Source of the DNA: Alphaproteobacteria bacterium WMHbin7
Lineage (GTDB): Bacteria > Pseudomonadota > Alphaproteobacteria > Rhodospirillales > WMHbin7
Direction of reading: 5' to 3'
DNA length: 53,358 bases
Assembly (NCBI GenBank): GCA_002753155.1
Contig: PDZW01000019.1
Location: 3,465 to 56,822 of the forward strand
A program made the position numbers and the translations under genes. The notes beneath the pieces were generated by a model. It worked only from the letters and a program-made list of their open reading frames with translations. It was not told the origin of the DNA and ran no database searches. Of this stretch, positions 45,833-53,358 are shown in pieces. Within the stretch, counting starts at the first letter, position 1. Every line of letters starts with the position of its first letter.

Positions 45833-46576
45833 GTGGCAAAGCTGCGGCTTGACCAGATGCTGGTGGATCGCGGGCTGTCCGAAAGCCGCGCCAAGGCCCA
45901 AGCCCTGATCATGGCCGGTCTGGTCTGGTCGGGTGACAGGCGGCTCGACAAGCCGGGGCTGGCCCTGGCCGAAGAGACAGCGATCGACCTAAAGGGCCAG
46001 GATCATCCTTTCGTCTCGCGCGGCGGATTGAAGCTGGCTCATGCTCTGGCTCATTTTAACCTGGACCCCAAAGACATGGTGGCCCTTGACGTCGGCGCCA
46101 GCACCGGAGGCTTTACCGATGTGCTTTTGCAAAATGGCGCCGCCAAGGTCTATGCGGTCGATGTCGGCCATGGACAATTGGCCTGGAAGCTGCGCACCGA
46201 TGCCAAGGTCGTCGTCCTGGAACGCACCAATGCGCGTTATCTGACGCAAGAGCAGATTCCCCAGCCGGTGGACATGGTAGTCTGCGATGCCAGCTTTATC
46301 GGCCTTGAAACCATCTTGCCGGCCGCCCTGGCCCTGACCAAGCCGCAAGCCCGGCTGGTCGCCCTGATCAAGCCGCAATTCGAAGTCGGCAAGGGGCGCG
46401 TGGGCAAGGGCGGCGTGGTACGCGATCCCGCCTTGCATGCCGAAGTGTGCGAACGCATCTCCGGCTGGATCGGCGGCCTTCAGGACTGGCAGGTCCTGGG
46501 AATCGAGCCCAGCCCGATTTTGGGCCCGGAAGGCAATGTCGAATTCCTGCTGGCGGCGCAAAAGAACGCAAATTAA
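45833..46576 (+). CDS. tlyA: TlyA-type rRNA 2'-O-methyltransferase
   Basis: A 247-residue protein with an N-terminal S4 RNA-binding domain (residues 3-60, LRLDQMLVDRGLSESRAKAQ) and a Rossmann methyltransferase domain with the SAM motif LDVGASTGGFTDVLL (about 82-96) and VVCDASFIG. TlyA 2'-O-methylates cytidines in 16S and/or 23S rRNA; such loss causes capreomycin resistance in mycobacteria. The start is GTG at 45833, one base after the Nudix stop. Confidence 0.9.
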   Translation: MAKLRLDQMLVDRGLSESRAKAQALIMAGLVWSGDRRLDKPGLALAEETAIDLKGQDHPFVSRGGLKLAHALAHFNLDPKDMVALDVGASTGGFTDVLLQNGAAKVYAVDVGHGQLAWKLRTDAKVVVLERTNARYLTQEQIPQPVDMVVCDASFIGLETILPAALALTKPQARLVALIKPQFEVGKGRVGKGGVVRDPALHAEVCERISGWIGGLQDWQVLGIEPSPILGPEGNVEFLLAAQKNAN

Positions 46577-46603
46577 TCCCTCATCTCTCTTCCAGGAGGC
46601 CCC

Positions 46604-47176
46604 ATGCCCCAACCCGATCATATCGTCCGCATACCCCTGCCCTCTCAAGACAGCCTGGACGAAGACCTCAAAAAATATTTCGCCAAATGTCAGGAGAAGC
46701 TGGGGCTGGTGCCCTATGTTTTGCAGGCCTATACGGCAAGACCCTCGAAACTTCGCAATTTCATCAGCTTCTACAACGAATTGATGCTCGCGGAATCGGG
46801 GCTCTCCAAGCTCGAGCGCGAAATGATCGCCGTTGTCGTTTCGTCGCATAACCGCTGCTATTACTGTCTGGTGGCCCATGGACAGGCGGTGCGCCAGCTC
46901 TCGGGAGATCCACAGTTGGGCGAGATGATGGTCATGAACTACCGGGTGGCAGAATTGTCGGATCGACAGCGGGCCATGCTGGACTTTGCCTGGAAGCTGA
47001 CCGCGGACCCTCAAGGGATCGGCGAGGCAGACCGCCAGGGCCTTAGAAACGTCGGATTTTCTGAAAGCGACATCTTCGACATCTGCGACGTAACGGCTTT
47101 CTTCAATTACACCAACAGGATGGCCCATGGGCTCGATATGATGCCGAATCCCGACTATCATGGCCTTAGCCGCTAG
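46604..47176 (+). CDS. AhpD/carboxymuconolactone-decarboxylase-like peroxidase-related protein
   Basis: A 190-residue protein. SSHNRCYYCLVAHG has the CxxC...H redox motif of AhpD-like enzymes (about residues 83-96). The length and the flanking helices fit the 'peroxidase-related' subgroup. Likely reduction of peroxides with a thiol partner. AGGAGG is placed just before the ATG. Confidence 0.82.
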   Translation: MPQPDHIVRIPLPSQDSLDEDLKKYFAKCQEKLGLVPYVLQAYTARPSKLRNFISFYNELMLAESGLSKLEREMIAVVVSSHNRCYYCLVAHGQAVRQLSGDPQLGEMMVMNYRVAELSDRQRAMLDFAWKLTADPQGIGEADRQGLRNVGFSESDIFDICDVTAFFNYTNRMAHGLDMMPNPDYHGLSR

Positions 47177-47305
47177 GATGGGGACTAACCCCCCGAATCA
47201 TCAGGGAAAAAGACGCAAATTTATTGTTATTAAATTAGCAAATGCGTACTTGCGCTAACCTTAGAAAATGCGTAGAGTGGCCTATCGTGTTCTAGAAAGG
47301 AACGC

Positions 47306-47728
47306 ATGGGGGCCACAATGAGAGTAGCACCATTAGACAGCCCAAGTCCGACAGTGCAGCGGCAAGAAGCCGTAAAGCCTGAACCGGCACCGCAACCCGA
47401 AGCCAAGCAGGCTGGACAGGGAATGGGCTTTATCAGCCCAGTCATCCATGTCGACAGCGAAGCTGGCGTCGCCATCTTGCAATATCGCGATAAGATGTCG
47501 GGAGACGTTACCGCACAATTTCCTTCCGAAACGGTGGTCAAACGCTACCGCGAAGGTGAGGTCGTGGCCCATCAGGGTCAGTCGATGTCACCCGAGCCGA
47601 AGTCGGGTGCCACGGGCGGAGAGACAAGCGCGGCTCCGGCTCCGGCGACACCAACGCCCGGTGAGGGCGGCGGTGGCAGCAGCGGTGGTGGCGGAACATC
47701 GACGGGCGGCGGCACCGCCAAGGGCTGA
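47306..47728 (+). CDS. Small FlaG-like protein with disordered tails
   Basis: A 140-residue protein. The only ordered part (about residues 40-90) reads SPVIHVDSEAGVAILQYRDK followed by SGDVTAQFPSE, resembling the FlaG core (V-D-x-x-x-G ... D-x-x-[ST]-G-[ED] ... Q-x-P-x-E). The N-terminus is Pro/Gln-rich and the C-terminus is a Gly/Ser/Thr-rich tail. FlaG affects flagellin filament length; the assignment is tentative. AAGGA supports the ATG at 47306; the ATG at 47318 is an alternative. The preceding 129 bp is A/T-rich promoter-like DNA. Confidence 0.45.
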   Translation: MGATMRVAPLDSPSPTVQRQEAVKPEPAPQPEAKQAGQGMGFISPVIHVDSEAGVAILQYRDKMSGDVTAQFPSETVVKRYREGEVVAHQGQSMSPEPKSGATGGETSAAPAPATPTPGEGGGGSSGGGGTSTGGGTAKG

Positions 47729-47798
47729 GGCATTCAAGCCTTGCGATTAGCGGCCCGTTGGCGAGCCAACGGGGCCGTTCAGCTGCGTCTATTTTTGC

Positions 47799-48026
47799 CT
47801 CTTCGACGTTTGAAGTCGAATTGCAAAAGAGCCTGAAATTAGCAAAACAAACCGTCATGCCCGGCCTTGTGCCGGGCATCCACGCCTTGCGGACACAACA
47901 TCTTTGACGGCACGACGTGGATGGCCGGGTCGTGAAGTTTACCGCCGGGCTGGCCAGCGGCCAGACCCGGTGGCCCGGCCATGACGAGGGTAAATTGTGC
48001 TGGATTCTACTTCAAACGTCGAAGAG
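47799..48026. repeat. Palindromic element bounded by 18-bp inverted repeats
   Basis: CTCTTCGACGTTTGAAGT (47799-47816) recurs exactly inverted at 48009-48026. Inside, 47853-47986 is a compound palindrome starting CGTCATGCCCGGCC with TGCCCGGC/GCCGGGCA hairpin, a second GTGGATGGCCGGGT segment, and ending GGCCCGGCCATGACG. Similar CGTCATGCCCGGC palindromes are known to be dispersed in alphaproteobacteria. The right boundary ends 3 bp from the cbiO stop. Confidence 0.7.
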
Positions 48027-48028
48027 CC

Positions 48029-48787
48029 CTATTTTTCTATGCGTCCGCAGACAGGACAGGCAGCCAGCCGTGCCGGTATTTCCAGCCCGACTCGCTCGAC
48101 CAGAGCCCCGTCTCGCAGCAGATCCAGCGTTGGCCCGTCCGCTTCCACACGCCCTTCATTCAAAATGATCGCGCGCGGGCATAGATCCAGAATCATCTCC
48201 AGATCGTGGCTGACAATGATCTTGCTGTGTGTAAAGCCGCCCAGCAGTTTGATGATCTGGCGCCGCCCGCGGGCATCAAGCCCCGTCGTCGGCTCGTCGA
48301 GCAGCAGAATGTCGGGCGACATCGACAGGACGGCAGCAATGGCAACGCGGCGCTTCTCGCCGCCCGAGAGATGGTGCGGCGCCCGGTCTTGCAGATGCCA
48401 AGCCCCCACCTCTTCCAGGCAGGACTGCGCAAGGCGTCGGCAGTCATCCTCGCTCATGCCGAGATTCAACGGGCCGAAGGCCACATCCTCGAACACCGTT
48501 GGCATGAAAAGCTGATCGTCGGGATCTTGAAAGACGGTGCCGACCGTGCGACGCACCTGTTGAAGCGTCTTCTCGCTCACAATCAGATCGCCCACCGTAA
48601 TGCGCCCGCTGCTGGGGCAGAGGATGCCATTCAAGAGATTGAGCAGCGTTGTCTTGCCAGCCCCATTGGCCCCGATGACGGCAACACTTTCACCATGCGT
48701 AATTTCGAAAGAAACCTGATCGAGCGTTCCCTTTGCACCCGGATAGGAGAAACTCAAGCCCTCGACGCGAATTCGGTGATGGCTCAT
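48029..48787 (-). CDS. cbiO: Cobalt/nickel ECF transporter ATPase CbiO
   Basis: A 252-residue ABC ATPase with Walker A GANGAGKTT (about residues 40-48), signature LSGGEKRR and Walker B ILLLDEPTTGLDARG. It energises CbiMQ metal uptake. The ATG at 48787 overlaps the cbiQ stop (ATGA); the longer open frame upstream overlaps cbiQ. A CPVCGR motif close to the C-terminus may bind metal but is unproven. Confidence 0.92.
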   Translation of the reverse strand: MSHHRIRVEGLSFSYPGAKGTLDQVSFEITHGESVAVIGANGAGKTTLLNLLNGILCPSSGRITVGDLIVSEKTLQQVRRTVGTVFQDPDDQLFMPTVFEDVAFGPLNLGMSEDDCRRLAQSCLEEVGAWHLQDRAPHHLSGGEKRRVAIAAVLSMSPDILLLDEPTTGLDARGRRQIIKLLGGFTHSKIIVSHDLEMILDLCPRAIILNEGRVEADGPTLDLLRDGALVERVGLEIPARLAACPVCGRIEK

Positions 48788-49599
48788 CGCCCCAGCTCCA
48801 TCACAATTTGCCCCAGCAGATCGGCCGGGTGAAAAAATCTCAAGACAAGGAACACCCCCACCCATCCGAACAAGAACAGCCCGTCCTTTCTTGTGAAGGC
48901 CATGCTTGAAAGACGCCTGATCTCGCCATCGAATCCGCGAAGCCGCATGGCCTGATAAACCCGCTGGGCGCGCTCCAGCGCCCTCAGCAGAAGCTGGCCG
49001 ACAATGGCGGCAAAAACGCGCCAGGACGGCGTTTTGCGCCCAGCCGACCTTAAGCGATAGGCCCTGGTCACGCGGGCTGCCTCCTCGGACAGAAGGAAGA
49101 GATAGCGATATAGCCCCAGCAGTTGGGCGACAAAGATGCCAGGTACGCCCAGCTTTTCGGCTCCCTGCCCCAGGGCGGGAATGCCGGTGGTTGCCGCCAG
49201 AAGAATCAGGACGCCGACGGTCAACAGAAAGCGCACGAGAATCGAAAGGAAGGAAATCCAGCCGCCCGAGATGCCAAGGCCGCCAATTTGCAATACGATC
49301 TCTCTGTCAAAGAAGGGATTGAAAGCACCCACCATCACAGCGAATGGTGCTACGGCCAACAGCCGCTTGATCACGAAGCCTGGCGGAATGCCCGAGCGGA
49401 CCAGCAGAAAGATGGGAAAGACGAAAAAGGCCAGAAGATCGCCCAGCGCGTATTTGTCGACAGAAACGACAAGAGCGGCGAAGACCAAGGCACTCAGCAA
49501 TTTCGCCCTGGGATCAAGCCGGTGAATCGGCGATTGCCCGCGCGCCAAGCGATCGAGCTGGCCCAGATCAACCAGCGAGGAGGAACAGCTTGCCCCCAT
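48784..49599 (-). CDS. cbiQ: ECF transporter transmembrane protein CbiQ
   Basis: A 271-residue membrane T-component. The SPIHRLDPRAKLL opening, five or so hydrophobic helices and the coupling motif region YRLRSAGRKTP ... MRLRGFDG (the Ala-Arg-Gly type helices that dock on the ATPase) are typical of CbiQ. Its ATG shares one base with the cbiM stop region (overlap at 49599). Confidence 0.9.
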   Translation of the reverse strand: MGASCSSSLVDLGQLDRLARGQSPIHRLDPRAKLLSALVFAALVVSVDKYALGDLLAFFVFPIFLLVRSGIPPGFVIKRLLAVAPFAVMVGAFNPFFDREIVLQIGGLGISGGWISFLSILVRFLLTVGVLILLAATTGIPALGQGAEKLGVPGIFVAQLLGLYRYLFLLSEEAARVTRAYRLRSAGRKTPSWRVFAAIVGQLLLRALERAQRVYQAMRLRGFDGEIRRLSSMAFTRKDGLFLFGWVGVFLVLRFFHPADLLGQIVMELGR

Positions 49600-50618
49600 C
49601 AGGAGGCAACGCGCGATACCGGTCGGCGCCTGAAAAGATACCCCGCCAGCAGCGAGATCAGCAGCACGATCAATCCGCCCACCAGCCCGGAAAGGCTGGT
49701 GCCTGCCTCAGAAAGCGCAAGGCCCTGATTTTCATCTGCTGTTTCTGCAAAGGAATAATCGGGCAGAAAGGCCGTCTTTTCCTGAAGGCTGGAACTCAAC
49801 TGGTGAAGGGCGGTTTTTGGCTCTGCCAATCCCTTGTCTTCACCGACCAAACCGGCAATCGACCATTCCAATCCATCGGGCTGGGAGGAAGCGAACAGGG
49901 ACAGAATGCCTCCGGCCAGAACCGCCAGAACCGCCAGAACAGCCAGGGCGCGTTTTCCCGCCAAAAGGCCCGCGACAGGTTCAACTGCTGGCTTGTGCAG
50001 CAGGTGAGGTTCAACCCGAGTGATGAGATCAAGCACGGCAAGGGTGATCAGCCCCTCGCCAATTCCGATGGCCAGATGGATGGGCTGCATGGCCATCAGA
50101 AAGCCGGTGAAAGGCAGGTCCGCAATGCCGGAAAGGCTGGTCTCGAGGACAACGCCGAAGGCTCCCATTTGCAGGGCCAGCAAGGCGGAAAGGAAGATCA
50201 CCCCTCTGTTGCTGGCACCGGCCTTGGCGAACGGCTTGAAGATGAAGGGATAGACGACATAGCAGGCCAGGAACCCCATATTGAAAATATTGGCCCCCAG
50301 CGCCAGAAGACCGCCATCGGCAAAGAAAAGGGCCTGGACGGTCAGCACCGAGGCCATGGTCAGAAAGGCGGCATGCGGCCCCAACAGAATCGCCAGCAAA
50401 AGACCGCCCGCGAAATGGCCGCTGGATCCGGTGCCGGGAATGGTGAAGTTGAGCATCTGCACGGCGAAGACCAGTGCGCCGACAACCCCCATCAGCGGCA
50501 CCTGGCGATGATCAAGCGACGCCTTCATCCGCCGCGAGCCATAGGCGATCGCCGCCCCGCTGGCCAGCCACAATCCGCCCCCAACGACCGGCGACAAAAG
50601 CGCATCCGCCATATGCAT
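49599..50618 (-). CDS. cbiM: CbiM with CbiN/NikN-like C-terminal part (Co2+/Ni2+ S-component)
   Basis: A 339-residue membrane substrate-binding component. The N-terminus Met-His-Met (MHMADALLSP) gives the His2 metal ligand of CbiM/NikM. A conserved membrane block contains FTIPGTGSSGHFAGGLL. After about residue 225 a further helix, a periplasmic loop beginning SSQPDGLEWS (the CbiN/NikN motif) and a last helix form a fused N-component. Cobalt versus nickel cannot be separated by reading. I found no convincing cobalamin riboswitch or full NikR dyad in the 293-bp gap upstream. Confidence 0.88.
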   Translation of the reverse strand: MHMADALLSPVVGGGLWLASGAAIAYGSRRMKASLDHRQVPLMGVVGALVFAVQMLNFTIPGTGSSGHFAGGLLLAILLGPHAAFLTMASVLTVQALFFADGGLLALGANIFNMGFLACYVVYPFIFKPFAKAGASNRGVIFLSALLALQMGAFGVVLETSLSGIADLPFTGFLMAMQPIHLAIGIGEGLITLAVLDLITRVEPHLLHKPAVEPVAGLLAGKRALAVLAVLAVLAGGILSLFASSQPDGLEWSIAGLVGEDKGLAEPKTALHQLSSSLQEKTAFLPDYSFAETADENQGLALSEAGTSLSGLVGGLIVLLISLLAGYLFRRRPVSRVAS

Positions 50619-50911
50619 GGAAAGCCCCCAAAGCAGAATATGAAGAATAAGAAAAATCGTATGATCAAAGTTACCCCACCCGTCCGGGCAGCGTCAAGAG
50701 ACGGATCGCCGATGGCCGCTTGGCCAGAAAGTCTGTTCAACCTCCTCTTCAGGCACGCGCTTTTGATCCGGGCCATGGACCGGCACCCCTTTGGGTGGGG
50801 ACCGGCCTGTCTATCCGTGGCGCTTGATTCTTGTAAGAATTAGCGCATCCTGCGCGTGGAAAAGAATAATGAGAGCAGACAGCCCAAATCAACCGAAGGG
50901 AGGAGCGGACG

Positions 50912-51346
50912 ATGACCATCGAAGCGATTTTGAAAAACAAGGGCCAGGAAGTTTTCACCCTGCGTCCTGAAAGCTCGACTGGCGACGCCACTGCCCTGCT
51001 TGCCAACAAGCGCATTGGCGCGGTTGTGGTCTGCGACTCCAAGGGCCGCATTCTGGGCGTTCTGTCGGAACGCGACATCGTGCGCGGCATGTCGCAATAC
51101 GGCAAAGGCGTCTATGACATGCCGGTGCGCAACCTGATGAGCAGCCCGGTGACCACCTGCACACTTAAGGACAGCGTGAAGAAGATGATGGGGGTCATGA
51201 ACAGCAAGCGTTTCCGCCACCTGCCCGTGGTCGATGGCGAAGAACTCGTCGGCATCATCAGCATCGGCGATCTGGTCAGTGCGCGCATCAATGCAGCCGA
51301 GATGGAAATGGGCGTGTTGAAGGATATCGCCTTCGCCAGACGCTAA
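50912..51346 (+). CDS. Two-CBS-domain protein
   Basis: A 144-residue protein made of two CBS repeats (about 8-65 and 78-135; GVLSERDIVRG and GIISIGDLVSARI are the typical ends of each). CBS pairs bind adenine nucleotides and sense energy state; stand-alone forms are regulators with unknown partners. GGGAGGAG precedes the ATG. Confidence 0.9.
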   Translation: MTIEAILKNKGQEVFTLRPESSTGDATALLANKRIGAVVVCDSKGRILGVLSERDIVRGMSQYGKGVYDMPVRNLMSSPVTTCTLKDSVKKMMGVMNSKRFRHLPVVDGEELVGIISIGDLVSARINAAEMEMGVLKDIAFARR

Positions 51347-51358
51347 AATTTCATTTCT

Positions 51359-51412
51359 CCTGCCCCTCCCCCGCTCCGTCTGCCCGCCTGGCGGGACAGG
51401 GGTTTGGGCAGG
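51359..51412 (+). terminator. Stem-loop after CBS gene
   Basis: CCTGCCC (51359-51365) pairs with GGGCAGG (51406-51412), with an inner CCCGC/GCGGG hairpin. It lies 12 bp after the CBS stop with no U-tract, so it may be a rho-independent-like structure or just a stabilising 3' hairpin. Confidence 0.4.
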
Positions 51413-51494
51413 CCTAATTCGGCTGAAATAACCGCCTTAAGAAGGGTTGCAGGAGGCCCGGAGCTGGGCTAAAGTCCGCCCCCGCTCAAAAGCC

Positions 51495-51584
51495 GGAAGG
51501 GTGGCAGAGTGGTCGATCGCACCGCACTCGAAATGCGGCGTACCCGTAAGGGTACCGGGAGTTCGAATCTCCCCCCTTCCGCCA
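51495..51584 (+). tRNA. tRNA-Ser (anticodon CGA)
   Basis: A 90-nt class II tRNA. Acceptor GGAAGGG with CCCTTCC, discriminator G, CCA encoded. Anticodon stem CCGCA/TGCGG with loop CTCGAAA giving anticodon CGA (codon UCG). A long variable arm (TACCCGTAAGGGTA) and a GTTCGAATC T-arm are present. Accessory-type genes follow directly. Confidence 0.97.
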
Positions 51585-51666
51585 ATTGCGCAATTTTTCG
51601 CATCCCTACCCAGCATTTCGCTATGCTGCCTTCGATTGCGTTTTGACACGATCAGGGGGGAGCGCG

Positions 51667-52212
51667 ATGACCAATGAATTCGAGAAGTCCCTGGGTTTAT
51701 TGCCCAAAGTGGCGACGGAATTCTTCGCCTATTTCTCAAGATTCGAATTTGCCCTGAAGCAGGCGGGATTTCTTGAAGATGCCTCTGGCACTAAAAAGGC
51801 CAAGCCAAATTGGGAAGATTTCGCGACAGATTTTTCACAAGAGGTCGAAACATTTTTTGAAGACATAATGAGTACCGGACACGCAGAAGAACTCATTGAT
51901 AAACCACCAAAAGTCCAAATGGGCGACCTCTCTTGGAAGCCGTGGGGTAACGATCCGGAGAAGAAGTTAGCGAATTCAAAAGAACTTTTCTGTGCAGTCC
52001 GCCGCGTCCGCAACAACCTGTTCCACGGCGGGAAGTCTTCAAGCCTGGGCAGCGACCCTGAACGGGATATTGCGCTTCTGAAGGCTTGTCTTTTCATTTT
52101 GAAAGAAGCTTTGAAGAAATGCGGCGAACAGACGAGCGGCAAGCTCAAGATTGTTTGCGCTGAGTTCAACGCCCCCCCTAACCCGCCGCCCTCCGGGCTT
52201 GAGACGTCTTGA
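51667..52212 (+). CDS. HEPN-like protein of unknown function
   Basis: A 181-residue helical protein. VRRVRNNLFHGGK (about residues 115-127) contains the R-N-x-L-F-H-G form of the HEPN Rx4-6H motif found in predicted ribonucleases of defence and abortive-infection systems. No other domain is seen and there is no cognate nucleotidyltransferase. GGGGGGAG lies just before the ATG. The gene is clearly less GC-rich than the core genes here and sits 82 bp from tRNA-Ser, both signs of horizontal gain. Family is not identified precisely. Confidence 0.6.
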   Translation: MTNEFEKSLGLLPKVATEFFAYFSRFEFALKQAGFLEDASGTKKAKPNWEDFATDFSQEVETFFEDIMSTGHAEELIDKPPKVQMGDLSWKPWGNDPEKKLANSKELFCAVRRVRNNLFHGGKSSSLGSDPERDIALLKACLFILKEALKKCGEQTSGKLKIVCAEFNAPPNPPPSGLETS

Positions 52213-52214
52213 AC

Positions 52215-52242
52215 ATTTGTGCTATCATTTGATGGCACAAAT
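52215..52242 (+). promoter_or_regulatory. 28-bp palindrome, probable TA autoregulatory operator
   Basis: ATTTGTGCTATCA (52215-52227), TT, TGATGGCACAAAT (52230-52242): 13-bp arms with a single mismatch, 11 bp before the antitoxin ATG. The size and position fit an operator for the Phd-type antitoxin. Confidence 0.7.
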
Positions 52243-52253
52243 AGGACGTGGCC

Positions 52254-52580
52254 ATGGAAACCTTTTCGATCAGAGACTTACGGGAACGGACCGGCGAATT
52301 GGTCCGCAATGCCGAGGCGGGCCATCTGTCTTTGGTGGCCAAGCACGGCCATCCGTTGTTCGTAGCCGTTCCCTTGGACGAGCATCTTCTTGAAGGCGGC
52401 GTCGCCGTGGCCTTGGCCTGCCATCTGTTTTCGGAAAGGGTGGTCAGCCTTGCCAAAGCCGCTCGTTTGGCCGGGCTTTCCAACGAAGCCTTCATCGAGC
52501 GGTTGGGCGCCATTGGCATCCCGGCGGTCGATTATGACGCCAGCGAGATCGATGGCGAAATCGATCTGCTGTCCAATTGA
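52254..52580 (+). CDS. Antitoxin: Phd/YefM N-terminal domain fused to UPF0175 domain
   Basis: A 108-residue protein. The first half (METFSIRDLRERTGELVRNA ... VAKHGHPLFVAVPLD) is a Phd/YefM-type DNA-binding antitoxin domain. The second half (HLFSERVVSLAKAARLAGLS, FIERLGAIGIPAVDYD) is a UPF0175 domain, the usual partner of DUF3368 PIN-like proteins. The ATG at 52254 is chosen over the GTG at 52248. It overlaps the toxin start by 4 bp. Confidence 0.78.
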   Translation: METFSIRDLRERTGELVRNAEAGHLSLVAKHGHPLFVAVPLDEHLLEGGVAVALACHLFSERVVSLAKAARLAGLSNEAFIERLGAIGIPAVDYDASEIDGEIDLLSN

Positions 52581-53071
52581 AGCGCATCGTTGCCGACAGC
52601 GGACCCTTGATCGCTTTCGGGCGAAGCGACCTGTTTGACCTGTTGGTCCTGGTCGCGGGAGACATTCTGGTCCCGCAAACGGTCTTTCAAGAATGCACTA
52701 GGGATGGCGTAAAGCCCGGCGCGGCGGCTTTGATCCAAGCCAAGCAATCAGGGACGCTGGAAATCAGGAAGGATAGCGACTCAATTCATCGATTGGGAAA
52801 CCTGCCTTCCCTCGATGCGGGCGAAACAGCTGCCATTGCCCTGGCGCTCGATCAAAACTGTCCGCTGTTGATGGACGAGCGTCTCGGTCGCAACGTCGCC
52901 AGGCTTCACAATATCCCCGTCGTCGGCACTGCCGGAATTCTTCTGGCCGCCAAGGAACGAGGCCTTGTCGCCGAGATCGCCCCCATCCTGATCGCATGGC
53001 GCTCCTGGGGATATTTCCTATCGCCGCAATTGATCGAAACCGTCTTGAGGCGGGCGGGAGAAAAGATCTAG
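52577..53071 (+). CDS. DUF3368 PIN-like toxin
   Basis: A 164-residue PIN-like ribonuclease candidate. The acidic residues expected for metal binding are visible in VADSGPLIAF, SLDAGETAAIALA and LLMDERLGRNVA. The start is the TTG at 52577 inside the antitoxin stop region (overlap TTGA), giving close translational coupling and antitoxin excess. The UPF0175-DUF3368 arrangement is recurrent in genomes. Confidence 0.82.
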   Translation: MKRIVADSGPLIAFGRSDLFDLLVLVAGDILVPQTVFQECTRDGVKPGAAALIQAKQSGTLEIRKDSDSIHRLGNLPSLDAGETAAIALALDQNCPLLMDERLGRNVARLHNIPVVGTAGILLAAKERGLVAEIAPILIAWRSWGYFLSPQLIETVLRRAGEKI

Positions 53072-53252
53072 AAACAATCCGCTAGATGGAGAAGGTTCAT
53101 CCCCAGCCCCTCTCTCTCCGCCAATATCTTTTTCCAGACATTCTCCTCCCCGCCCGAAGGGGCCTGAAAAGCCCAACATTGGCTTGGGTTTCGGGCCTCG
53201 GCCGTTGACCAAGCCAGCCCTGTCCGGCCCCAATTTCCCCCAAATCCCCCTC

Positions 53253-53358
53253 TCACCGCCCCGTTTTCTCCAAAGGCTGTTGACCTTGCATCTCTTCCTC
53301 AACGTTCGGGGGCAGGATCGGGACGGAACCTTGCCGGAGGCCGGGGATTCCGTCGATT
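53253..53358 (-). CDS. Possible C-terminus of a gene entering from the right edge
   Basis: The minus frame ending in the TGA at 53253-53255 is open to the edge (34 codons, ending QPLEKTGR). Third positions are mostly G/C, as in real genes here. The product is too short to identify. Between 53072 and 53252 I see no gene. Confidence 0.35.
   Translation of the reverse strand, partial: IDGIPGLRQGSVPILPPNVEEEMQGQQPLEKTGR

Noticed and set aside
49590..50843. 417-codon plus-strand frame opposite cbiM
   Set aside because: Antisense shadow; CbiM motifs on the minus strand are unambiguous.
50619..50911. Cobalamin riboswitch or NikR operator upstream of cbiM
   Set aside because: No B12-box-like GCCACTG, and only a single GTATGA half site near 50660 with no partner at N16. 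The CCGG-CACCC/GGGTG hairpin near 50780 alone is not diagnostic.

Overview
The window (about 53 kb, GC-rich, strong GC3 bias) looks like the chromosome of an alphaproteobacterium, most likely Rhodospirillales and close to Magnetospirillum/Phaeospirillum. Reasons: the block flgB-flgC-fliE-fliQ-fliR-flhB-cckA followed by recA and alaS, a napDAGHBC operon, a cysNC fusion, an alphaproteobacterial-type LexA box at recA, and GANTC (CcrM-type) site clusters at two promoters. Genus assignment is inference.

Layout. 1-1.7 kb: the N-terminal part of a GH24/T4-lysozyme-like protein (minus, runs off the left edge) and a divergent secreted protein of unknown function. 1.9-7.8 kb: periplasmic nitrate reductase operon napDAGHBC behind a well-placed FNR/CRP-type box. 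8.0-9.1 kb: a nicotinamidase-like hydrolase and a gamma-glutamylcyclotransferase-like protein. 9.1-11.5 kb (minus): a D,D-carboxypeptidase with SPOR domain and a two-domain hemerythrin. 11.8-14.1 kb: tRNA-Arg(CCG), an Uup-type ABC-F ATPase and a small ArsR regulator whose two cysteines have the spacing of persulfide sensors. 14.4-23.6 kb (minus): an assimilatory sulfate cluster transcribed cysI-like, cysH, cysD, cysNC, cysP, cysT, cysW, cysA, with a divergent rhodanese gene; the shared promoter carries a long inverted repeat.

24.3-35.6 kb: a FlaF-like gene, alaS, a 266-bp inverted-repeat-bounded element, recA, cckA and the flagellar basal-body/export genes (all minus), then a lysine/alanine-rich histone H1-like gene on plus. 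35.8-40.8 kb: a BaeSR-like two-component pair, a DUF1491 protein, a receiver-domain protein, a HIT protein and a secreted protein. 40.8-41.5 kb: a HepT/MntA-type pair. 41.5-47.7 kb: a 990-residue membrane-anchored coiled-coil protein (TipN-like candidate), DUF1285, a CoA-pyrophosphatase-type Nudix protein, TlyA, an AhpD-like protein and a FlaG-like small protein. 48.0-50.6 kb (minus): cobalt/nickel ECF transporter cbiM(N)QO. 50.9-53.4 kb: a CBS protein, tRNA-Ser(CGA), then an accessory-looking stretch: a HEPN-like protein, a Phd-UPF0175 fusion antitoxin with a DUF3368 PIN-like toxin, and the probable C-terminus of a gene entering from the right edge.

The least-described content is in the DNA elements. 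An intergenic repeat of about 140 bp (copies at 7801 and 14155, fragments at 24177 and 35733) keeps its stems through compensatory changes. There are also two inverted-repeat-bounded elements (27390-27655 and 47799-48026) and GANTC clusters in front of the D,D-carboxypeptidase and the flagellar/cckA operon. The cysI-like protein is unusual in carrying a complete cluster-ligand motif in both halves. All calls are from reading the sequence; no database search was run.
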